Below, one piece after another: positions 16,317 through 24,728 of a stretch of DNA of 64,000 bases. Under the pieces are notes generated by a model, which was given only the letters and a program-made list of their open reading frames with translations, was not told the DNA's origin and did not search any database. A program made the position numbers and the translations under genes. Every line of letters begins with the position of its first letter. Positions within the stretch are counted from its first letter, which is position 1. Source of the DNA: Mycobacterium sp. GA-1285 (lineage in GTDB: Bacteria > Actinomycetota > Actinomycetes > Mycobacteriales > Mycobacteriaceae); the NCBI RefSeq assembly GCF_001499905.1, contig NZ_LQIS01000053.1, positions 143,679 through 207,678 of the forward strand, given 5' to 3'.

Positions 16317-17816
16317 TCAGTCCAGGTAGTCGCGCAGCACCTGAGATCGGCTGGGGTGGCGCAACTTTGACATCGTCTTCGATTCGATCTGGCGGATACG
16401 CTCGCGCGTCACGCCGTACACCTGACCGATCTCGTCGAGCGTGCGCGGCTGACCATCGGTGAGTCCGAACCGCAACCGCACAACGCCGGCTTCACGCTCG
16501 GAAAGCGTTTCCAGTACCGACTGCAACTGATCCTGCAGCAGCGTGAACGACACCGCATCCACGGCCACCACGGCCTCGGAATCCTCGATGAAATCGCCCA
16601 GCTGCGAATCGCCCTCGTCGCCGATGGTCTGGTCCAGCGAGATGGGCTCACGCGCGTACTGCTGGATCTCCAGCACCTTCTCCGGCGTGATGTCCATCTC
16701 CTTGGCCAGCTCTTCGGGAGTGGGCTCGCGGCCCAGGTCCTGGAGCAGCTCACGCTGGATGCGGCCGAGCTTGTTGATCACCTCGACCATGTGCACAGGG
16801 ATGCGGATGGTGCGGGCCTGGTCGGCCATCGCGCGGGTGATCGCCTGGCGGATCCACCAGGTGGCATAGGTGGAGAACTTGTAGCCCTTGGTGTAGTCGA
16901 ACTTCTCGACGGCGCGGATCAGGCCCAGGTTGCCTTCCTGGATGAGGTCTAGGAACGCCATTCCGCGACCGGTGTATCGCTTGGCCAGCGATACCACCAG
17001 ACGCAAGTTCGCTTCCAGCAGATGGTTTTTCGCGCGGTCGCCGTCGCGACATATCCATTGCATGTCGCGACGCTGCTGCACCGGCAGCTTCTCGCCGCGC
17101 TCGGCCATCTCGGCCAGTCTCTGGGTCGCGTACAACCCGGCCTCGATGCGCTTGGCCAGCTCGACCTCTTCTTCGGCGTTGAGCAGCGCGACCTTGCCGA
17201 TCTGCTTGAGGTAGGCGCGCACCGAGTCGGCCGACGCGGTCAGTTCGGCGTCTTTGCGGGCCTGCCGAAGCGCCTCGGATTCCTCTTCGTCCCAGACGAA
17301 GTCGCCGGATGCCTTGTCCTTCTCCGACGGCTCGGCGATCTCGTCGTCCTCCGCGACAGCGTCGTCGCCGGCTTCGGCGGCGACCGGGGCGTCGCCCTCG
17401 GCGGCCTCCGCACCGTCTTCGGCGGGCTCGTCGTCGACCTCGAGATCCTCCAGGTCGATGTCGGTGTCCTCGACCTCGAGGTCCTCGTCAGGCTCGGCTT
17501 CGATGTCGTCGGTCTCGAGGTCGTCGGCCTCGGCCTCGATCTTGGTGGTGTCGGGTTCAGCCGCAGTGGCCTTCTTGGCGCGACTTCGGGGCGCCGCGGT
17601 CTTTGCGGCCTTCGAAGCCTTCGCTGGTGCTTTGCCTGTGGTGCTTGCCTTGGCTGCGGCTTTGGCGGGTGCCTTGGTGGCGCGGGTCTTGGCGGCCTTC
17701 TTGGCCGGGGCCGTCCCGTTGGCCGACTTCGCCGCGGTCTTTTTGGCGGGGGCGGATTTGGTAGCGGTGCGCTTCACCGGCTCATCGGTTGCCGGGCTTG
17801 CCTTTGTCGCTGCCAC
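16317..17816 (-). CDS. sigA: Primary RNA polymerase sigma factor SigA
   Basis: A 499-residue housekeeping sigma factor. Residues 1 to about 90 are Lys/Ala-rich, 90-175 are very acidic (region 1.1-like low complexity), and from about 190 the conserved core runs: region 1.2 SVRAYLKQIGKVALL, region 2 YTGRGMAFLDLIQEGNLGLIRAVEKFDY and FSTYATWWIRQAI, region 3, region 4.2 LDEIGQVYGVTRERIRQIE, ending QVLRDYLD. The GTG at 17816 (VAATKAS) is chosen by similarity to known mycobacterial SigA and has AAAGGG upstream. It corresponds to Rv2703. Confidence 0.98.
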   Translation of the reverse strand: MAATKASPATDEPVKRTATKSAPAKKTAAKSANGTAPAKKAAKTRATKAPAKAAAKASTTGKAPAKASKAAKTAAPRSRAKKATAAEPDTTKIEAEADDLETDDIEAEPDEDLEVEDTDIDLEDLEVDDEPAEDGAEAAEGDAPVAAEAGDDAVAEDDEIAEPSEKDKASGDFVWDEEESEALRQARKDAELTASADSVRAYLKQIGKVALLNAEEEVELAKRIEAGLYATQRLAEMAERGEKLPVQQRRDMQWICRDGDRAKNHLLEANLRLVVSLAKRYTGRGMAFLDLIQEGNLGLIRAVEKFDYTKGYKFSTYATWWIRQAITRAMADQARTIRIPVHMVEVINKLGRIQRELLQDLGREPTPEELAKEMDITPEKVLEIQQYAREPISLDQTIGDEGDSQLGDFIEDSEAVVAVDAVSFTLLQDQLQSVLETLSEREAGVVRLRFGLTDGQPRTLDEIGQVYGVTRERIRQIESKTMSKLRHPSRSQVLRDYLD

Positions 17817-18018
17817 GTACACCCTTTCCTCGTGCTACCTCATCGCAGGCTGGGCCCACCGCGAAGCGCGGGGAGGTAAGCCCCATCGATGAGCGTCGGC
17901 TGTCGAATATCGGCGGTTGATAATCGCCGCTATCCAGGCTGCGGCCGCCGTCGACCATTGTAACGACAGTGTGCGAGAACGCCGCCTTCAGCGGCAAATC
18001 GACGGGTCTCGGGCGTGG

Positions 18019-18825
18019 CTACTTCGCGGTAGCTGTGACGTCCACCTCAGCGGCCATCGCCGCGCCCACGATGCCCGCGGTGTTCTGCAGAGCCGCGGCC
18101 ACCACCGGCGTGCGGTTCTTCAGCAGCGGAATCCATTTCTCGGCCTTGCGGCTGATGCCGCCGCCGGCGATGAACAGGTCCGGCCAGATCGCGTTTTCGA
18201 CCGCTACCAGCACCTTCGTCACTTCGACGGTCCAGCGCTCATAGTTCCAGCCCTTGCGTTCCTTCACCGACGACGCGGCGCGGTGCTCGGCTTCCTTGCC
18301 GCCTACCTCGAGGTGGCCGAACTCGGTGTTCGGCAGCAGCACGCCGTTGTGGATGACCGCCGAACCGATCCCGGTGCCGAAGGTCAACAGCACGATGACG
18401 CCGGTGTTGTCTCGGCCCGCGCCGAACTTCTCCTCGGCCAACCCGGCAGCGTCGGCGTCGTTGAGGACCGTGACCGGCTGTCCGTCGAGCGCGTTGCTGT
18501 AGAACTCGCTGGCATTGCTGCCGATCCAGCCCTTGTCGACGTTGGCCGCGGTGCGCACGATTCCGTCGGTGACAACGCCGGGGTAGGTGACGCCGACCTT
18601 CTCGGTCCAGCCGAATTCGCGGACGACGGCCGCGACCGTCGTGCTGACCGCCTCGGGGGTGGCGGGCTGCGGGGTGGGCAGCTTGAATCGCTCGCCGATC
18701 AGTTGTCCGGTGTTCAGGTCGACGATGCCGCCCTTGACGCCGCTGCCGCCGACGTCGATTCCGAACCCGCGCCGCTGGCTCCCGTTGACGCTCTGGGCGG
18801 CGGCGGGTGAATTGGTCGCGGTCAT
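18019..18825 (-). CDS. ppgK: Polyphosphate glucokinase PpgK
   Basis: A 268-residue ROK/hexokinase-fold kinase: phosphate-1 loop GFGIDVGGSGVKGGIVDL, catalytic Asp in TVLNDADAAGLAEE, phosphate-2 loop LLTFGTGIGSAV, and the PpgK-specific KERKGWNYERW and ISRKAEKW. It phosphorylates glucose with polyphosphate (and ATP) in the cytosol. The ATG at 18825 has GAGGAG five bases upstream. It lies just downstream of sigA on the same strand, as in M. tuberculosis Rv2702-Rv2703. Confidence 0.96.
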   Translation of the reverse strand: MTATNSPAAAQSVNGSQRRGFGIDVGGSGVKGGIVDLNTGQLIGERFKLPTPQPATPEAVSTTVAAVVREFGWTEKVGVTYPGVVTDGIVRTAANVDKGWIGSNASEFYSNALDGQPVTVLNDADAAGLAEEKFGAGRDNTGVIVLLTFGTGIGSAVIHNGVLLPNTEFGHLEVGGKEAEHRAASSVKERKGWNYERWTVEVTKVLVAVENAIWPDLFIAGGGISRKAEKWIPLLKNRTPVVAAALQNTAGIVGAAMAAEVDVTATAK

Positions 18826-18962
18826 CAACGCTCCTCTACTCCGGGCAGGCGTGCCGCAGCCACGTCATGCGCCCCACACCTTAGTGCTTCGGAAGTGGCC
18901 GCGCGGGACTGTCGGACAGACAGTCGGCGACAACGTCGACCGAAACGTGCTGCGATGGGTGC

Positions 18963-19811
18963 ATGCCCGACAACGACGCCGATCCCGTCCTGCTGCGCTC
19001 GGTCGCCGAGCAGCTGGCCACCGAAGCGGCCGCCTTCGTGCGGCAGCGCCGCGCAGAGGTTTTCGGCGGCCACGGCTCGCCCACAGACGATTCGGGGCTG
19101 CGAACCAAGAGCTCGCCCACCGACCCCGTCACCGTCGTCGACACAGAAACCGAGCGGCTGATTCGCGACAGGCTGGCAGAGCTACGGCCCGGAGAGCCCG
19201 TGCTCGGCGAAGAGGAGGGCGGGACCCCCGCGCACGGGGACGACCTCACCTGGGTGCTCGATCCGATCGACGGCACGGTCAACTTCGTCTACGGCCTGGA
19301 GGCCTACGCGGTATCGGTGGCCGTGCAGCGCCGCGGGAGCTCGGTGGCGGGCGCGGTCGCGAACGTGCCCGCCGGCGCGGTGTACTCAGCAGCGCTGGGC
19401 CACGGCGCCTATCTGCGGAACGCCGAAGGCGCCGCACAACTGCACGCCAGCGCAGCCGACGATCTGTCGATGTCGTTGTTGGGCACGGGATTCTCGTACG
19501 ACCGCGAACAGCGGGCCCGGCAGGCCGCGGTGCTCACACGGGTCCTACCCGAGGTGCGCGATGTGCGCCGGATCGGATCGTGCGCGCTGGATTTGTGCAT
19601 GGTGGCCGCGGGGCAACTCGACGCGTATTACGAGGACGGCGTCCACCTGTGGGACTGGGCCGCCGGAGCGCTGATCGCCGCGGAGGCAGGGGCCACGCTG
19701 CAGTTGCCGCAGGGAAGCGGGGCGACGGGTGGGCCGGGGTTCATCACGGCCGCGGCGCCGGGCGTCGCGGCAGCCTTGGACGACGTGCTGCGCCGGGCGG
19801 GCGCACCCTAG
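18963..19811 (+). CDS. suhB: Inositol-1-monophosphatase SuhB
   Basis: A 282-residue inositol monophosphatase-fold enzyme. The metal-binding residues are in GEEEGG, DPIDGTVNF (motif A) and WDWAAGALIAAEAGA (motif B). It releases inositol from inositol-1-phosphate for phosphatidylinositol and mycothiol synthesis. It is divergent from ppgK with about 135 bp between starts and corresponds to Rv2701c. Confidence 0.93.
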   Translation: MPDNDADPVLLRSVAEQLATEAAAFVRQRRAEVFGGHGSPTDDSGLRTKSSPTDPVTVVDTETERLIRDRLAELRPGEPVLGEEEGGTPAHGDDLTWVLDPIDGTVNFVYGLEAYAVSVAVQRRGSSVAGAVANVPAGAVYSAALGHGAYLRNAEGAAQLHASAADDLSMSLLGTGFSYDREQRARQAAVLTRVLPEVRDVRRIGSCALDLCMVAAGQLDAYYEDGVHLWDWAAGALIAAEAGATLQLPQGSGATGGPGFITAAAPGVAAALDDVLRRAGAP

Positions 19812-19845
19812 ACAGTCGAATCGCGCTGTCCGACACCAACTAAGC

Positions 19846-20502
19846 TCAGCAGGTCCCCGAGTGGATCTTCGGCAGCAGCTCGGAATCGGCCGCCTGAGTG
19901 GCGTCGGGCCGCAGGCTGGCCAGCACCGCCTCGATGTCGTCGCTGCTGCTCAGCTCCGTGAAATCGGTGCCGAGAGCCAGGTCGACGCTGTCGTCGCCGC
20001 GCTCGTCCTGGAACAATTCGGTGCACGGCGCCACGAGCCACACCGCGGCGGCCGCGGCACGTCCGGCCTCGCCGAACCGGATCTGACCCTGGCATTCCAG
20101 GCGCGCGGTTGCGTAGATCGGATCGTTTGCCGCGGTCGGCTCGGCGAACCCGAGGTCCTTCAGCGCGCCGGCCACCTCGGAGGCCTGACCGCCCTGACCG
20201 CTGGCGTTGAGCACCCTGATCTTGGTGTCGGCGAGGCGGGCCGGGCTCACGTCGACCATGTCGGCGCGCGATACCCGTTCACCCAGCGTCGGGGTGGGCG
20301 CGCCGGGGTCGCTGGGTGCAGGCGGTGGATTGCAGATCGCCGCCTCCGGCACGTCGGCGGGACGGTTCAAAGCTATGACCCACACCATCAACGTCACCAC
20401 CGAAAGCGCGACGAACAACAGAACGCCCGGCAGGAAGTTCCGCCGCCGGAAGGGGCGACCGTGTTCGTCGAACGCGGTTCCCTCTGTGATTTGCGCGACC
20501 AC
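19846..20502 (-). CDS. cei: Cei-like envelope-integrity protein with LytR_C domain (Rv2700-like)
   Basis: A 218-residue membrane-anchored protein: a short cytoplasmic N-terminus (FDEHGRPFRRRNF), one transmembrane helix (about 25-45), a Pro-rich linker, then a LytR_C (VanW/LytR-Cps2A C-terminal-like) domain beginning IRVLNASGQGGQASEVAGAL. M. tuberculosis Rv2700/Cei is needed for envelope integrity and virulence. It starts at GTG 20502 and is divergent from the DUF4193 gene. Two Cys residues in the second half may pair. Confidence 0.85.
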   Translation of the reverse strand: MVAQITEGTAFDEHGRPFRRRNFLPGVLLFVALSVVTLMVWVIALNRPADVPEAAICNPPPAPSDPGAPTPTLGERVSRADMVDVSPARLADTKIRVLNASGQGGQASEVAGALKDLGFAEPTAANDPIYATARLECQGQIRFGEAGRAAAAAVWLVAPCTELFQDERGDDSVDLALGTDFTELSSSDDIEAVLASLRPDATQAADSELLPKIHSGTC

Positions 20503-20669
20503 GAGTGCACTCTAGAGCCCCTGCTCCCACCCTCTTGGCACCGCACGGCCGACCTTGTGACATAAATCACAGCGGAACGGGTACCAATACGGGCACGAAT
20601 CGTTTGGTGGATGCGTTCGACGCTGGTACAAAGCTCTGTCGCACGAGGTTTTATTCGGAGGGGACGAGG

Positions 20670-20972
20670 ATGGCTACCGATTACGACGCCCCACGGCGCA
20701 CCGAGACCGACGACGTCTCGGAAGATTCGCTCGAGGAGCTGAAGGCGCGGCGTAACGAGGCCCAGTCGGCGGTCGTGGACGTCGACGAGTCAGAGTCCGC
20801 CGAGTCCTTCGAGTTGCCAGGCGCTGACCTTTCCGGTGAAGAGCTGTCGGTGCGAGTGATCCCTAAGCAGGCCGACGAGTTCACCTGCTCCAGCTGTTTC
20901 CTGGTTCACCACCGCAGCCGTCTGGCCAGCGAGAAGAACGGCGTGATGCTCTGCTCGGACTGCGCGGCGTAA
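20670..20972 (+). CDS. DUF4193 acidic zinc-ribbon protein (Rv2699c-like)
   Basis: A 100-residue highly acidic protein. The first 70 residues are Asp/Glu/Ser-rich and the end is FTCSSCFLVHHRSRLASEK then LCSDCAA: two CxxC pairs forming a zinc ribbon. DUF4193 members are conserved and strongly expressed in actinobacteria; function is unknown. The ATG at 20670 has GGAGGGG upstream. Confidence 0.9.
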   Translation: MATDYDAPRRTETDDVSEDSLEELKARRNEAQSAVVDVDESESAESFELPGADLSGEELSVRVIPKQADEFTCSSCFLVHHRSRLASEKNGVMLCSDCAA

Positions 20973-20980
20973 CAATTCTC

Positions 20981-21021
20981 TTCGCAGCTCAGCTGCAAGG
21001 CCCGATTCGCAGCTCAGCTGC
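20981..21021. repeat. Tandem 16-bp palindrome-containing direct repeat
   Basis: TTCGCAGCTCAGCTGC occurs twice, at 20981-20996 and 21006-21021, with a 25-bp period. Each copy contains the palindrome GCAGCTCAGCTGC. The repeats span the gap between two convergent genes and enter the last codons of the DUF3093 gene. They may act as a bidirectional terminator. Confidence 0.7.
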
Positions 21022-21490
21022 GGATCGCAGCCAGCACCTTGTCCGGGCGACGACAACTCACCAGCCAATACGGCGTCGGATCATCCGGATCGTCGAGCAC
21101 CACCAGAACCATGGGGCCCACCCACGGCCGATGAACGACGTAGGCAGCCGGGTCGAGCTGACGCCCCAGGGCCGCGGACTTGGCGCTGCGTGGCACCTCG
21201 GCCGACCGGGTGATCACATCGACGGGCAGGTGCGCCGGACCCGCCCAGAGCTCGGCGCCCTCCGGCCCGCTGACGACCCGCACCTCCGTACGCCCCAGCC
21301 ACAACAGGACGACGACGGCGACGGGCAACAGCAGCGCGTACGGCAACCATCGAGGTAGGCCTGGAACGCCCATGTTCACCTCGAGCGCGATCAGCGCCGC
21401 GAGGCCCAGACCGGGCGGCCACCACCACCACGGCACCCAGAGCCGCTCGCGGTAGCGAACGGATTGCGTCGTGGCGTGCGTCTCGGACAC
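21014..21490 (-). CDS. DUF3093 membrane protein (Rv2698-like)
   Basis: A 158-residue protein: an N-terminal VRYRERLWVPWWWWPPGLGLAAL entering the first membrane segment, a second hydrophobic segment around WLPYALLLPVAVVVLLWLG, then a soluble beta-rich domain (AELWAGPAHLPVDVI ... LGRQLDPAAYVVHRPWV ... PYWLVSCRRPDKVLAAI). This is the DUF3093 pattern. It starts at GTG 21490 and overlaps nothing of dut, which starts divergently at 21516. Function is unknown. Confidence 0.85.
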   Translation of the reverse strand: MSETHATTQSVRYRERLWVPWWWWPPGLGLAALIALEVNMGVPGLPRWLPYALLLPVAVVVLLWLGRTEVRVVSGPEGAELWAGPAHLPVDVITRSAEVPRSAKSAALGRQLDPAAYVVHRPWVGPMVLVVLDDPDDPTPYWLVSCRRPDKVLAAIRS

Positions 21491-21515
21491 GCGGCCAAGA
21501 GTAATCTCTGACGTC

Positions 21516-21980
21516 GTGCCCACTTCTCTGGCGGTCGTGCGCCTCGATCCTGATCTGCCGATGCCCAGCCGCGCCCATGACGGCGATGCGGGCGTCGATC
21601 TTTTCAGCGCGCTCGACGTCGAACTGGCACCCGGTGAACGCGCGCTGGTTCCGACGGGTATCGCGGTGGCCATCCCGCACGGAATGGTCGGGTTGGTGCA
21701 TCCCCGTTCCGGATTGGCTGCCCGCGTAGGACTTTCGATCGTCAACAGTCCGGGCACCATCGACGCCGGATACCGCGGCGAGATCAAGGTTTCGCTGATC
21801 AACCTCGATCCGCAGGTACCGATCGTCGTGAACCGCGGGGACCGCATCGCTCAGTTGTTGGTTCAGCGGGTCGAACTGCCCGAGCTGGTCGAGGTCACGT
21901 CGTTCGACGAGGCCGGTCTCGGTGAAAGCACCCGTGGCGAAGGTGGCCACGGTTCCTCCGGCGGACATGCGAGTTTGTGA
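21516..21980 (+). CDS. dut: dUTP diphosphatase Dut
   Basis: A 154-residue trimeric-type dUTPase with all five motifs: AHDGDAGVDL, HPRSGLAARVGLS, GTIDAGYRGEIKV (catalytic Asp and base-reading Tyr), RGDRIAQLLV and the C-terminal arm RGEGGHGSSGGH. The C-terminal arm has His where most dUTPases have Phe, a known mycobacterial trait. It hydrolyses dUTP to dUMP, keeping uracil out of DNA and feeding thymidylate synthesis. The GTG at 21516 is chosen by family length. The stop is 1 bp from the ATG of the next gene, so they are coupled. Confidence 0.96.
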   Translation: MPTSLAVVRLDPDLPMPSRAHDGDAGVDLFSALDVELAPGERALVPTGIAVAIPHGMVGLVHPRSGLAARVGLSIVNSPGTIDAGYRGEIKVSLINLDPQVPIVVNRGDRIAQLLVQRVELPELVEVTSFDEAGLGESTRGEGGHGSSGGHASL

Positions 21981-21981
21981 G

Positions 21982-22752
21982 ATGGCATTCGGTAAGCGCA
22001 AAGACAACGAGATCGGCGACGGCGAAGACGTCGTCGGACAGGAGACGACGGGCGCCGTCGACGATGAACTCGAAGGCCCGTTCGACATCGAGGACTTCGA
22101 CGACGCTGAGACGGCTGCCGCGGGCCGGCTGGATCTGGGCTCGGTCCTGATCCCCTTGCCCGCAGGTGGTCAGGTGCAGGTCGAGCTCACCGCCCAAGGA
22201 GTGCCCAGCGCGGTATGGGTCGTCACTCCCCACGGCCGGTTCACCATCGCCGCCTACGCCGCTCCCAAGAGCAGCGGCCTATGGCGGGAAATCGCCGCCG
22301 AACTCGCCGATTCGCTGCGCAAGGACGGCGTCAAGGTGTCGATCAAGGATGGGCCGTGGGGTCGCGAGGTCGTCGGCGTGGCATCCGCCCAGCAGGCCCA
22401 GGCAGCGCAGCAGGGGCAACCCGGCGTCGTGCGCTTCATCGGCGTCGACGGCTACCGCTGGATGATCCGCTGCGTCGTCAACGGTCCGCAGGAACACATC
22501 GACGCGCTCGCTGCCGAAGCTCGAGAAGCGTTGGCCGACACGGTGGTTCGTCGCGGAGAGACCCCGCTGCCGGTGCGCACGCCGCTGGCGGTCGAGTTGC
22601 CGGAGCCGATGGCCAACCAATTGCGTGAGGCTGCCGCCCAGCAGGCCGCCCAGGCGCAACAAGCTCAGCAGGCCGGTCAGTCGGAACCGGTCGCGCGCCG
22701 CAGCGCCCAGGGATCGGCGATGCAGCAGTTGCGGACGATCACCGGCGGCTGA
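21982..22752 (+). CDS. DUF3710 family protein (Rv2696c-like)
   Basis: A 256-residue cytosolic protein: an acidic N-terminus (about 1-45), a mixed alpha/beta core (RLDLGSVLIPLP ... SAVWVVTPHGRFTIAAYAAPKS ... LWREIAAELADSLRKDG ... GVDGYRWMIRCVVNG), and a Gln/Ala-rich C-terminal tail. This is the actinobacterial DUF3710 family, regularly next to dut. Function is unknown. The ATG is one base after the dut stop, so translation is probably coupled. Confidence 0.87.
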   Translation: MAFGKRKDNEIGDGEDVVGQETTGAVDDELEGPFDIEDFDDAETAAAGRLDLGSVLIPLPAGGQVQVELTAQGVPSAVWVVTPHGRFTIAAYAAPKSSGLWREIAAELADSLRKDGVKVSIKDGPWGREVVGVASAQQAQAAQQGQPGVVRFIGVDGYRWMIRCVVNGPQEHIDALAAEAREALADTVVRRGETPLPVRTPLAVELPEPMANQLREAAAQQAAQAQQAQQAGQSEPVARRSAQGSAMQQLRTITGG

Positions 22753-22831
22753 TTCTTCGACTACGCGGTTCATCCCACGCACCGGCTGCGTGCGATCCAC
22801 CGGTTAGTGCCGGCCGACCAGCCGGCGGGCG

Positions 22832-23539
22832 CTACCGGTGTCCGGCCTCCAGCAGCGCGGCAACACATGCCGCGCCGAGCACCGCCGGGTCGGCACCCAT
22901 TTCGTCGAGGGTGACCGTGCGCAACGCCGCCTGCGGCGCCGCCGTCACCCACTCGGCCGCCACCTCGATCGGATGCACGGGATCGTCGGTGGCGGCTGCC
23001 ACGCCCAGCGGGACGGCCAACCGCTCCAATTCCGCGCACGTGGGCGCGACGTAGTTCGCTGCCTCCTCCATCGCCTCCGGCAGGTCCGGCCACTGCCCGA
23101 ACCATGAGCGGGTGAGCTCGTCGCCCAGCCACCGTGGACTCGACGCCCGCATCGCCGCGCTGGTGGCCGCTAGTCCGTCCCGACGCAGCAGTTCGGCGGA
23201 ATGACGCGCTGCGGCCGCCGCGGGTGCGTGCTGCGGTGAGCCGGTCCACGCCGGAAGTGCCGCGAGCACCGCCACCGTCCGGTTCGGATGCGTCAGCGCC
23301 CATGCCGTGGCGACGGCGGCGCCGATCGACACACCCCCCACGGCGATGCGCTCTTCGCGCGCTGCAGCGTCGAGCGCGTCACGGTATCCGGCGACGAGCC
23401 GGTGCGGCTGAGGCGCCGGCGTGACGAGCGTCGCACCCCGCTCATGCAGAGCGGCGGAAAACGCCCGGTAGACGAAGTCGTCGTCGGAGCCCGTGCCCGG
23501 TAGCAGGACCGTCGTGACGCCGCCGAGAGTGACCGTCAT
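22832..23539 (-). CDS. Alpha/beta hydrolase (Rv2695-like)
   Basis: A 235-residue small alpha/beta hydrolase. It has an N-terminal strand and oxyanion region VTTVLLPGTGSDDDFV, the nucleophile elbow GGVSIGA with Ser, an acid position in AATDDPVHP, and a weak His candidate near the C-terminus only in the HR end, so the triad His is not clear. It has no signal peptide. Substrate is unknown. It converges with the DUF3710 gene. Confidence 0.75.
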   Translation of the reverse strand: MTVTLGGVTTVLLPGTGSDDDFVYRAFSAALHERGATLVTPAPQPHRLVAGYRDALDAAAREERIAVGGVSIGAAVATAWALTHPNRTVAVLAALPAWTGSPQHAPAAAAARHSAELLRRDGLAATSAAMRASSPRWLGDELTRSWFGQWPDLPEAMEEAANYVAPTCAELERLAVPLGVAAATDDPVHPIEVAAEWVTAAPQAALRTVTLDEMGADPAVLGAACVAALLEAGHR

Positions 23540-23674
23540 GACTCGATCGTGCCTTGGGCGAAGAGCGCTCGGCGTGGCGAGGTGACCCGGCGTGGCATCT
23601 CGTAACTCACAGGATTAACGTGGCGATTACTTGGGTAGGTCCAAGGTGCATCTGCGGACAGGTCAGGAGAGGCC

Positions 23675-24046
23675 ATGGCAACCGCCGAAGGGTATCTGCG
23701 CCGGCTCACGCGACGGTTGACAGAAGACCCGGAGCAACTCGATGTCGAAGAGCTCAGCGACGAAGCCGCCTCGACCGGCGCCCAGAAGGCGATCGACTGC
23801 CAGCGCGGCCAGGAAGTGACGATGATCGGCACCCTGCGCAGCGTCGAGTGCAACGGCAAGGCATGCGCGGGCGGCGTCAAGGCCGAGCTGTTCGACGGCA
23901 CCGATTCGGTGATGCTGGTCTGGCTCGGACAGCGTCGCATCCCTGGAATCGAGTCCGGCCGCACCCTCAAGGTGCACGGCCGGGTCGGCAAGCTCGACAA
24001 CGGTGCCAAGGCCATCTACAACCCGCACTACGAGATCCAGAAGTGA
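23675..24046 (+). CDS. OB-fold nucleic-acid-binding-type protein (Rv2694c-like)
   Basis: A 123-residue protein with an N-terminal helical part (YLRRLTRRLTEDPEQL) and an OB-fold domain from about residue 48 (VTMIGTLRSVECNG ... VKAELFDGTDSVMLVWLGQRRIPGI ... LKVHGRVGK). OB-folds of this type resemble RecG or aminoacyl-tRNA anticodon domains and may bind nucleic acid. Its stop overlaps the GTG start of the DUF3159 membrane gene (GTGA), so the two are translationally coupled. Confidence 0.85.
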   Translation: MATAEGYLRRLTRRLTEDPEQLDVEELSDEAASTGAQKAIDCQRGQEVTMIGTLRSVECNGKACAGGVKAELFDGTDSVMLVWLGQRRIPGIESGRTLKVHGRVGKLDNGAKAIYNPHYEIQK

Positions 24047-24726
24047 GCGAGCCCGGAACCGAACCGGAGCAACCGAAAACCCAGCAGTCGACCAAAGCTA
24101 CCGCCGTCCTCGACCAGATGGGCGGGGTCAGCGGTCTGATCTATTCGTCGTTGCCGGTCGTGGCGTTCGTTCCGGTGTCCCAGATCGTCGGGCTGATTCC
24201 CGCCATCGTCGCCGCGCTCGGCGTGGCCGGCATCATCCTCGCGTGGCGGCTGGCTCGGCGCGAATCTGCGCAGCCCGCCATCTCCGGCTTCTTCGGTGTC
24301 GGGATCTGCGCGTTGATCGCCTATGTGATGGGCGAGTCGAAAGGCTACTTCCTGCTTGGCATCTGGTCGTCGCTGTTCTGGGCGGCGGTGTTCGCTGTGT
24401 CGGTGGTGATCCGCCGGCCCGTCGTCGGTTACGTCTGGGGCTGGGTCAACGGACACGGCCGTGACTGGCGCCGGGTGCGCAAGGCGGTGACGGCATTCGA
24501 CATCGCGACGCTGTTCTGGGTGGCGGTGTTCGCCTCACGTTTCATCGTTCAGCGGCATCTGTACGACGCCGACCAGACTGGGTGGCTGGGTGTCGCGCGA
24601 ATCTCCATGGGCTGGCCGTTGACCGCGGTCGCGGCACTGGTGACTTACCTGGCGATCCGGGCCGCGCAGAAGGCCATCACCGCAAGCGAGTCCTCCGACG
24701 ACGTGAGCGCCCCGACCGGACGCTGA
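24043..24726 (+). CDS. DUF3159 membrane protein (Rv2693c-like)
   Basis: A 227-residue polytopic protein. After a polar N-terminus with GGVSGLIYSSLPVVAFVPV come about six hydrophobic segments, ending with a short polar tail. DUF3159 is an actinobacterial family of unknown function; the fold resembles intracellular septation-type membrane proteins. The GTG at 24043 overlaps the OB-fold gene stop. It converges on ceoC with a 14-bp perfect palindrome (CGCTGACGTCAGCG, 24721-24734) between the stops. Confidence 0.83.
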   Translation: MSEPGTEPEQPKTQQSTKATAVLDQMGGVSGLIYSSLPVVAFVPVSQIVGLIPAIVAALGVAGIILAWRLARRESAQPAISGFFGVGICALIAYVMGESKGYFLLGIWSSLFWAAVFAVSVVIRRPVVGYVWGWVNGHGRDWRRVRKAVTAFDIATLFWVAVFASRFIVQRHLYDADQTGWLGVARISMGWPLTAVAALVTYLAIRAAQKAITASESSDDVSAPTGR

Positions 24727-24728
24727 CG

